Positions 49,109 through 53,442 of a stretch of DNA of 53,442 nt are shown here, piece by piece. Source of the stretch: JBFKAV01 sp041621405 (GTDB lineage Bacteria > Pseudomonadota > Alphaproteobacteria > Rhodobacterales > Rhodobacteraceae); assembly GCA_041621405.1 (NCBI GenBank), contig JBFKAV010000006.1, positions 1 to 53,442 on the forward strand. The letters are read 5' to 3'. Position numbers and translations under genes: made by a program. Each line of letters opens with the position of its first letter. The stretch's first letter is position 1. The notes under the pieces were generated by a model. That model saw nothing but the letters and a program-made list of their open reading frames with translations. It made no database searches and was not told the origin of the DNA.

Positions 49109-49615
49109 ATGATCACCCGCTGCCACCAGAAGGGCGATGCCGCCTCGGAAGCCGTCTACTCGCCCTGCGAGCGCTACCGTTACCTCCTGACCCGGACCTG
49201 GGCACCCGACGGGCGGCGGGCGCTCTTCGTCATGCTCAACCCCTCGACCGCCACCGAGATGCAGAACGACCCCACGGTGGAGCGCTGCGAGCGGCGGGCG
49301 CGGGCGCTGGGCTTCGGCGCCTTCCGGGTGACCAACATCTTCGCCTTCCGCGCCACCGACCCGCGCGAGATGAGGGCTGCGGCCGATCCCGTCGGCGCCG
49401 GGAACGATGCCGCGATCGTCGACAGCGCTTCCTGGGCCGACCTCATCGTCTGCGCCTGGGGCACCCATGGCGCGCACCTGCACCGCGGCCCTGAGGTCGC
49501 TCGGCTGTTGCGCGCCACCGGCCGGCCGCTGCACCACCTCGGGCTCTCCAAGGACGGCCATCCGAGGCACCCGCTCTACATCGGCTACGGCCGCCAGCCC
49601 GAGCCTTGGACGTGA
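49109..49615 (+). CDS. DUF1643 family protein
   Basis: A 168-residue protein matching DUF1643: YRYLLTRTWAPDGRRALFVM, LNPSTATEMQNDPTVERCER, RARALGFGAFRVTNIFAFRA, then WGTHGAHLHR and LHHLGLSKDGHPRHPLYIGY. No signal or membrane segment. DUF1643 proteins are widespread, often on plasmids or beside nuclease/defence-like genes, and their activity is not established. GAGG precedes the ATG at 49109; the frame is open 21 codons further upstream. Confidence 0.85.
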   Translation: MITRCHQKGDAASEAVYSPCERYRYLLTRTWAPDGRRALFVMLNPSTATEMQNDPTVERCERRARALGFGAFRVTNIFAFRATDPREMRAAADPVGAGNDAAIVDSASWADLIVCAWGTHGAHLHRGPEVARLLRATGRPLHHLGLSKDGHPRHPLYIGYGRQPEPWT

Positions 49616-49669
49616 CCCCTTGCGCCGGCGCCGCCCGGCCGCCACGCTGGCGGCAGGGGAGGTGTTCCC

Positions 49670-50581
49670 ATGAGCGCCATCGACGGCTTCACTGAGCGCC
49701 GAATCGACGTCGGACACATCACGCTCAATGTCCACGAGGCCGGCACCGGCGCGCCGCTGATCCTGCTGCACGGCTTTCCGCAGAACGCGCTCTGCTGGTC
49801 GCGGGTGGCGCCGGCCCTCGCGCGCGAGTTCCGCGTGATCGTGCCCGACCTGCGCGGCTACGGCCGAAGCGACGCGCCGCCCGACGACGCAGAGCACCGC
49901 GCCTATTCCAAGCGCACCATGGCCGAGGACGTGGTGCGGCTGATGGACAGGCTCGGCTTCGAGCGGGCGATGATCCTCGGCCACGACCGCGGCGCGCGCG
50001 TCACCTACCGGCTCGCTCTCGACCATCCCGACCGCGCCTCCCGCCTCGGCATCATCGAGATCGTGCCCACCGCCGATTTCTGGGCCGCCTGGGACTCCGA
50101 ATTGGCGCTAGCCGCCTATCACTGGACCTTCCTCGCCCAGCCCGCGCCACTGCCCGAGCGGATGATCGGCGCCGACCCGGTGGCCTACATCGACTGGACG
50201 CTGAAGAGCTGGACCCTGCGGAAGACACTCGACGCCTTCCCGCCCGCGGCGCTCGAGAGCTACCGCGCCCAGGTCCGCGAGCCGGCGCGCATCGCCGCGA
50301 TGTGCGCCGACTACCGCGCCGGCGCCGGCATCGACCGCGCCCTCGACGAGGCCGATCGCGCCGCCGGGCGCAGGATCGGCGTGCCGCTTCGATTCCTCTG
50401 GGCCGAGAACGGATTTCCCGCTCGCATCGGCGAACCGGCCCGGCTCTGGCGCCGCTGGGCTGCGGAAGTGACTGACGCCTCCTGCCTCTCCGGCCATTTC
50501 GCCATGGAGGAGAACCCGCAAGCGGTGCTCGACTGCTTCCTGCCCTTCTTCCGCGATGGCGCCGGCGATACGCGCGTTTAG
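49670..50581 (+). CDS. Alpha/beta hydrolase, fluoroacetate (haloacetate) dehalogenase-like
   Basis: A 303-residue hydrolase. Compared from memory with Rhodopseudomonas fluoroacetate dehalogenase, nearly all active-site positions are present: nucleophile D106 with R107 and R110 (GHDRGARV), halide-pocket H151 and W152 (YHWTF), Y215 (DYRAGA) and base H276 (SGHF). The acid residue after strand six is E130 (IIEIVPT) where the known enzyme has Asp. The catalytic role would be hydrolysis of a haloacid by an ester intermediate; an epoxide hydrolase or another dehalogenase is possible. GGGGAGG precedes the ATG. No regulator or transporter for haloacids is adjacent. Confidence 0.85.
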   Translation: MSAIDGFTERRIDVGHITLNVHEAGTGAPLILLHGFPQNALCWSRVAPALAREFRVIVPDLRGYGRSDAPPDDAEHRAYSKRTMAEDVVRLMDRLGFERAMILGHDRGARVTYRLALDHPDRASRLGIIEIVPTADFWAAWDSELALAAYHWTFLAQPAPLPERMIGADPVAYIDWTLKSWTLRKTLDAFPPAALESYRAQVREPARIAAMCADYRAGAGIDRALDEADRAAGRRIGVPLRFLWAENGFPARIGEPARLWRRWAAEVTDASCLSGHFAMEENPQAVLDCFLPFFRDGAGDTRV

Positions 50582-50737
50582 CGCCGCGTTAACCAACTGC
50601 CACGATTTCTGCTTGTTTTGCAGGCTTTTGCAGGCCGCATTAACGATTCCCCAGCGCCACCCCGGTAGCGTCGTTCAGGCCAAGGTCGGGTGGTGCCGCC
50701 GCGGTGACTTCAATCCCGGTGCGAAGGGGGACGTTCC

Positions 50738-52255
50738 ATGTTGATGATTGCCGCAGGGATCTTCGGTGCGATTCTGCTCGGATCGATGTTGGATTTCGGG
50801 TCGGAGTTCGATGGCGACGACGAGGACTTTGACAGCGGAGACCAGGCTGGCGACGACCTCAACAGCGAGATGGAGACGACGGGAGAACTGCCCGATCCCT
50901 GGGGCGACGAGGGCGGCGTGGCGGAGGACGGCAACGCCGGCCTTAACGAGGACGAGGAGGCCGACCTCGACGATGGCGAAGAGGCGGGCGACGTCTTCGA
51001 CGACGCGGAGGACGACTTCTACGCCGATGACGGCGATTTCTTTGGCGAAGTGGACGATGTCTCCTACGACGAGGATGGCAACGATCTGCTCCCCGATACC
51101 GGGACCGAGAGCGATCCGAACGCCGACGACACGGGCGACGACGCCACCCTCGAAGGTGCAGGCGAAGGTGCGGGCGAGGCGGACTCCGGTGCCGATGCGG
51201 GCACCGACCTGGCCGGCGACCCGGGCAGTTTCGGAGAGGCGGACGACGCAGGCTTCGAGACCGCGCTCGACGAGATCCTGGGCACTGACGAGAACGATCC
51301 GATCGCAGGCGAAACGGGCGACGACGCCGCCCTCGACGGCGCCGGCGATGGGGCGGGCGAGGCAGAGATCGGCGCCGATGCGGGCACCGACACGGCCGGC
51401 GACGCAGGCGCTTCCGAGGAGGCGAACGACACTGGCCCCGAGGCCGGATTCAACGAGATCTCCGGCAGCGACGAGAACGAGATCATCGCCGGCACGCCGG
51501 CGGACGATCTGATCGCCGCCGGCGATGGCATCGACCAGGTGGGCGGCTACGGCGGCGATGATCTCATCCTCGGCGAGGACGGCAGCGACTTCCTCCACGG
51601 CGGGACTGGCGACGACACCCTTGTCGGCGGCCCCGGCAACGACTTTCTCTATGGCGAGGACGACGACGACGTACTCATCGGCAGCGATGGCGACGACGAG
51701 CTCTGGGGCGGCCAGGACGACGATGTGCTCCTGGGCGGCAAGGGCAATGACTCGCTCTTTGGCGGCGGTGGCGACGACAGGCTCTTCGGCGGCGACGGCG
51801 ACGACGGGCTGCAGGGCGGCAACGGCGACGACTACCTGAATGGCGGCGCGGGCGCCGACGTGCTCCAGGGCGGCAACGGCAACGACACGCTCTACGGCGG
51901 CGACGAGTCCGGCGACGCGATCATGCGCGACTATCTCAACGGCGGCCGGGGCGACGACACCTTGATCCTCGGCGCCAACGACTACGCCACCGGCGGCCAG
52001 GGCGCGGACGATTTCTTCTTTGACGCGACCCCCGGCGGTCCGGCGCCCGTTGTCGCCGACTTCAACCCCGACGCGGATCAGCTGATCCTGACCTACGACG
52101 CCTCGCTCGGCCACGCGCCCGAGATCTCCGTCTCCCGCGACCCGGACGATCCGGACAGCGCGATCATCTTCGCCGACGGCCTTGCGGTCGCGGTGATAAA
52201 GGGCGGGGCTGGCATTACACCTGCCATGGTTCAGCTCGAGGCCGCTGCGGCTTGA
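50738..52255 (+). CDS. RTX-type calcium-binding protein with N-terminal hydrophobic segment
   Basis: A 505-residue, extremely acidic protein. An N-terminal hydrophobic stretch (MLMIAAGIFGAILLGSML) is followed by a low-complexity Asp/Glu region (20-130), two 61-residue tandem repeats (133-254), and about a dozen RTX nonapeptides (GGxGxDxLx) between residues 265 and 425. The tail (FDATPGGPAPVVADFNPDAD) resembles type I secretion ends of Rhodobacterales RTX proteins. It is probably exported by a type I system encoded elsewhere and folds on calcium outside the cell; the role of the N-terminal helix is unclear. GGGGG precedes the ATG. Confidence 0.88.
   Translation: MLMIAAGIFGAILLGSMLDFGSEFDGDDEDFDSGDQAGDDLNSEMETTGELPDPWGDEGGVAEDGNAGLNEDEEADLDDGEEAGDVFDDAEDDFYADDGDFFGEVDDVSYDEDGNDLLPDTGTESDPNADDTGDDATLEGAGEGAGEADSGADAGTDLAGDPGSFGEADDAGFETALDEILGTDENDPIAGETGDDAALDGAGDGAGEAEIGADAGTDTAGDAGASEEANDTGPEAGFNEISGSDENEIIAGTPADDLIAAGDGIDQVGGYGGDDLILGEDGSDFLHGGTGDDTLVGGPGNDFLYGEDDDDVLIGSDGDDELWGGQDDDVLLGGKGNDSLFGGGGDDRLFGGDGDDGLQGGNGDDYLNGGAGADVLQGGNGNDTLYGGDESGDAIMRDYLNGGRGDDTLILGANDYATGGQGADDFFFDATPGGPAPVVADFNPDADQLILTYDASLGHAPEISVSRDPDDPDSAIIFADGLAVAVIKGGAGITPAMVQLEAAAA
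51134..51499 (+). repeat. Two tandem 183-base repeats inside the RTX gene
   Basis: Units 51134-51316 and 51317-51499 encode 61-residue blocks. Both start GDDA-L-GAG-GAGEA and share GADAGTD-AGD and SDEN/TDEN-IAG near the end. Conservation in both DNA and protein suggests a duplication that is not ancient. Confidence 0.8.
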
Positions 52256-52293
52256 GACTTGGCCGTACGGCATGGCCGGGCTAGTCTTCGGCC

Positions 52294-52608
52294 ATGCCGA
52301 AGCCGCCGCGCCAGGGATCCGCCACCCCACCGTCAAGAAACGCCGAACTCGTTGCCGAGGTCGCGGCACTCAGGGCCGAGGTGCGCAAGCTCACGACGCA
52401 CCGCTTCATGCGGATCCAGAACTCGTTCTGGAAGCTGCTTCTCTACCAGTTCACCAACGGCCTGATGGTGGGCCTTGGCACCGTCCTTGGCGCCACGATC
52501 CTGGTCTCGCTCGTCGCCTATTTCCTGTCGCAGATCGAGCTTCTGCCGATCATCGGTGACTGGGCCGGCGAGGTCATCCGGCAGATCGAGGAGCAGCGCG
52601 TGCGTTGA
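52294..52608 (+). CDS. DUF5665 membrane protein
   Basis: A 104-residue protein: a polar N-terminus with a short coiled coil (AELVAEVAALRAEVRKLTTH), an amphipathic link (RFMRIQNSFWKLLLYQFTNG), one long hydrophobic hairpin or helix (LMVGLGTVLGATILVSLVAY), and LSQIELLPIIGDW. This is the DUF5665 pattern as I recall it. Function is unknown. The ribosome site is weak. It lies between the RTX gene and rpsO. Confidence 0.8.
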   Translation: MPKPPRQGSATPPSRNAELVAEVAALRAEVRKLTTHRFMRIQNSFWKLLLYQFTNGLMVGLGTVLGATILVSLVAYFLSQIELLPIIGDWAGEVIRQIEEQRVR

Positions 52609-52754
52609 GGGCCGCGAGCCCCGCGACTCGAGGCTTTTCTTTTGCTGTCGCATCCCCTATACGCGCGCATCCGCCGGAGCACCGGCGGTTCTCTCCACGG
52701 GCCCTGCTGGACGACATCCCGGCTTGCGCCATGAGCTTCTGAAAGGAGACCCCG

Positions 52755-53024
52755 ATGTCGATCACTGCCGAAGAAAAGGCGCGCCTGATCAAGGAATACG
52801 GCACCAAGACGGGCGATACCGGTTCGCCGGAAGTCCAGGTCGCCGTCCTCTCGTCGCGCATCGCCACGCTGACCGAGCATTTCAAGACCCACGCGAAGGA
52901 CAACCATTCGCGGCGCGGCCTCTTGAAGCTCGTGGCCCAGCGCCGCAAGCTCCTCGACTACCTCAAGGCCAAGGACGAGGCCCGCTACGCCTCGCTGATC
53001 GAGAAGCTCGGCCTGCGCCGCTGA
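52755..53024 (+). CDS. rpsO: 30S ribosomal protein S15
   Basis: An 89-residue S15, complete: MSITAEEKARLIKEY, then TGSPEVQVAVLSSRIATLTE, KDNHSRRGLLKLVAQRRKLL and SLIEKLGLRR. It binds 16S rRNA at the central-domain three-way junction. AAGGAG precedes the ATG. A strong terminator follows within 30 bases, so it is not directly joined to pnp, its usual neighbour, in this window. Confidence 0.98.
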   Translation: MSITAEEKARLIKEYGTKTGDTGSPEVQVAVLSSRIATLTEHFKTHAKDNHSRRGLLKLVAQRRKLLDYLKAKDEARYASLIEKLGLRR

Positions 53025-53051
53025 GACTTCTGCGCCATCGCACATCGTCGG

Positions 53052-53080
53052 AACGCCCGGCCGCGAGGTCCGGGCGTTTT
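53052..53080 (+). terminator. Rho-independent terminator after rpsO
   Basis: AACGCCCGG (53052-53060) pairs perfectly with CCGGGCGTT (53070-53078) around a 9-base loop and is followed by TT, 27 bases after the rpsO stop. Confidence 0.85.
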
Positions 53081-53113
53081 GGCGTCTCGGCGGCCGCTTC
53101 TAGCCCAATGCCG

Positions 53114-53368
53114 TCATCGAGATGCAGATGCGGAGAGAGTTCCCTTTGAGGAAATTGACGCGGGTCGGATATTTTTCACCGGCGCTCGGCGACGTGCCTT
53201 GAGCGCGCCTAACCAGCGCAGGCTCAGCGCAAACTCAAGGGCGCGGATCGCGCGGTAGGTGGCGTTCGCTGCGCGGAACGCCTTCTCGTCATCGGGCTTT
53301 GGTGCGCCGAGCGCGAGGATCTGGTGCGGCAGGAGGCCTGAGGTGAGGCGCACGGTCTTGCGGGTCAT
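53114..53368 (-). CDS. Small protein of unknown function
   Basis: An 84-residue protein beginning MTRKTVRLTSGLLPHQILAL, with a mid-section KAFRAANATYRAIRALEFAL that should be helical, then a basic stretch (LKARRRAPVKNIRP). No signal peptide or recognised domain. GGAG stands 7 bases before the ATG at 53368. It is convergent with rpsO. The composition of the first 60 residues looks protein-like; the last 15 residues are less convincing. Confidence 0.5.
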   Translation of the reverse strand: MTRKTVRLTSGLLPHQILALGAPKPDDEKAFRAANATYRAIRALEFALSLRWLGALKARRRAPVKNIRPASISSKGTLSASASR

Positions 53369-53442
53369 GGGACAGTCTCCTCTCTTGCGATGGGAACGAG
53401 TCTGCACCGCGCTGCGGGACTCGAGCGGGACCGGCCACGGGA

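Noticed and set aside
51550..51930. CRISPR-like short repeats
   Set aside because: The periodic GGCGGC-GGCGACGAC pattern is the coding of RTX nonapeptides, without spacers.

Overview
The window is a GC-rich (about 70%), densely coding chromosome segment that reads as an alphaproteobacterium of the Rhodobacter/Rhodovulum group (Rhodobacterales). The main reasons are an RpoE-ChrR singlet-oxygen switch placed head to head with its five-gene target operon, a zinc-ribbon DinB, a DUF1674 (SDHAF4-like) gene beside rsmB, an lspA-DUF3035-M16-M16 block, and a short hairpin repeat typical of intergenic DNA in this order. No insertion sequence, prophage, CRISPR array or rRNA operon was seen.

Layout. 1-5000: edge of a ChaC gene (minus), dinB, N-formylglutamate amidohydrolase, tRNA-Val(GAC), a C-minus type ribosomal protein L36, a DUF1330 protein, and a globin divergent from a LysR regulator. 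4990-15120 (minus): a possible single operon with an acyl-CoA synthetase, a complete Liv-type ABC importer (G, H, M, K, F), a phenylacetate-CoA-ligase-like enzyme and a caspase-fold protein that lacks the catalytic Cys. Divergent from it (15306-18016) are a PAS hybrid histidine kinase and an OmpR-type response regulator, so the unit looks like sensed uptake plus CoA activation of a carboxylic acid.

18069-25715: a saccharopine-dehydrogenase-like protein, DUF3775, then the operon FAD oxidoreductase-DUF1365-MFS-DUF3833-SDR facing rpoE-chrR. Two oppositely oriented promoters of identical form (TGATCC-N16-CGTAAW) lie in the shared gap, which supports autoregulation and coordinated induction. 25771-35000: rmuC-mutL, a fatty-acid-hydroxylase/DUF2147 fusion, a membrane AraC regulator, two M16 peptidases, a DUF3035 lipoprotein and lspA.

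35058-41926: a soluble winged-helix/FlgO-like/TPR regulator with three 11-bp-phased TGGAC repeats upstream, then purH, a heparinase-II/III-like gene, rsmB and DUF1674. 41970-44370: a gene-poor pocket holding one J-domain protein, the only clearly accessory-looking stretch. 44371-53442: dapB, rbfA, a phosphodiester-glycosidase-like gene, truB, TetR, a cytochrome P460/cupredoxin pair, DUF1643, a fluoroacetate-dehalogenase-like hydrolase, an RTX protein with an internal 61-residue duplication, DUF5665, rpsO and a small unknown gene.

Most of the window is housekeeping. The parts most worth a second look are the paired RpoE promoters, the TGGAC operator candidate, the repeat that is translated as the C-terminus of the kinase and also supplies the next gene's ribosome binding site, the hydroxylase-DUF2147 fusion, and the uptake/activation/two-component cluster. 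All functional calls come from reading motifs; no database search was run.
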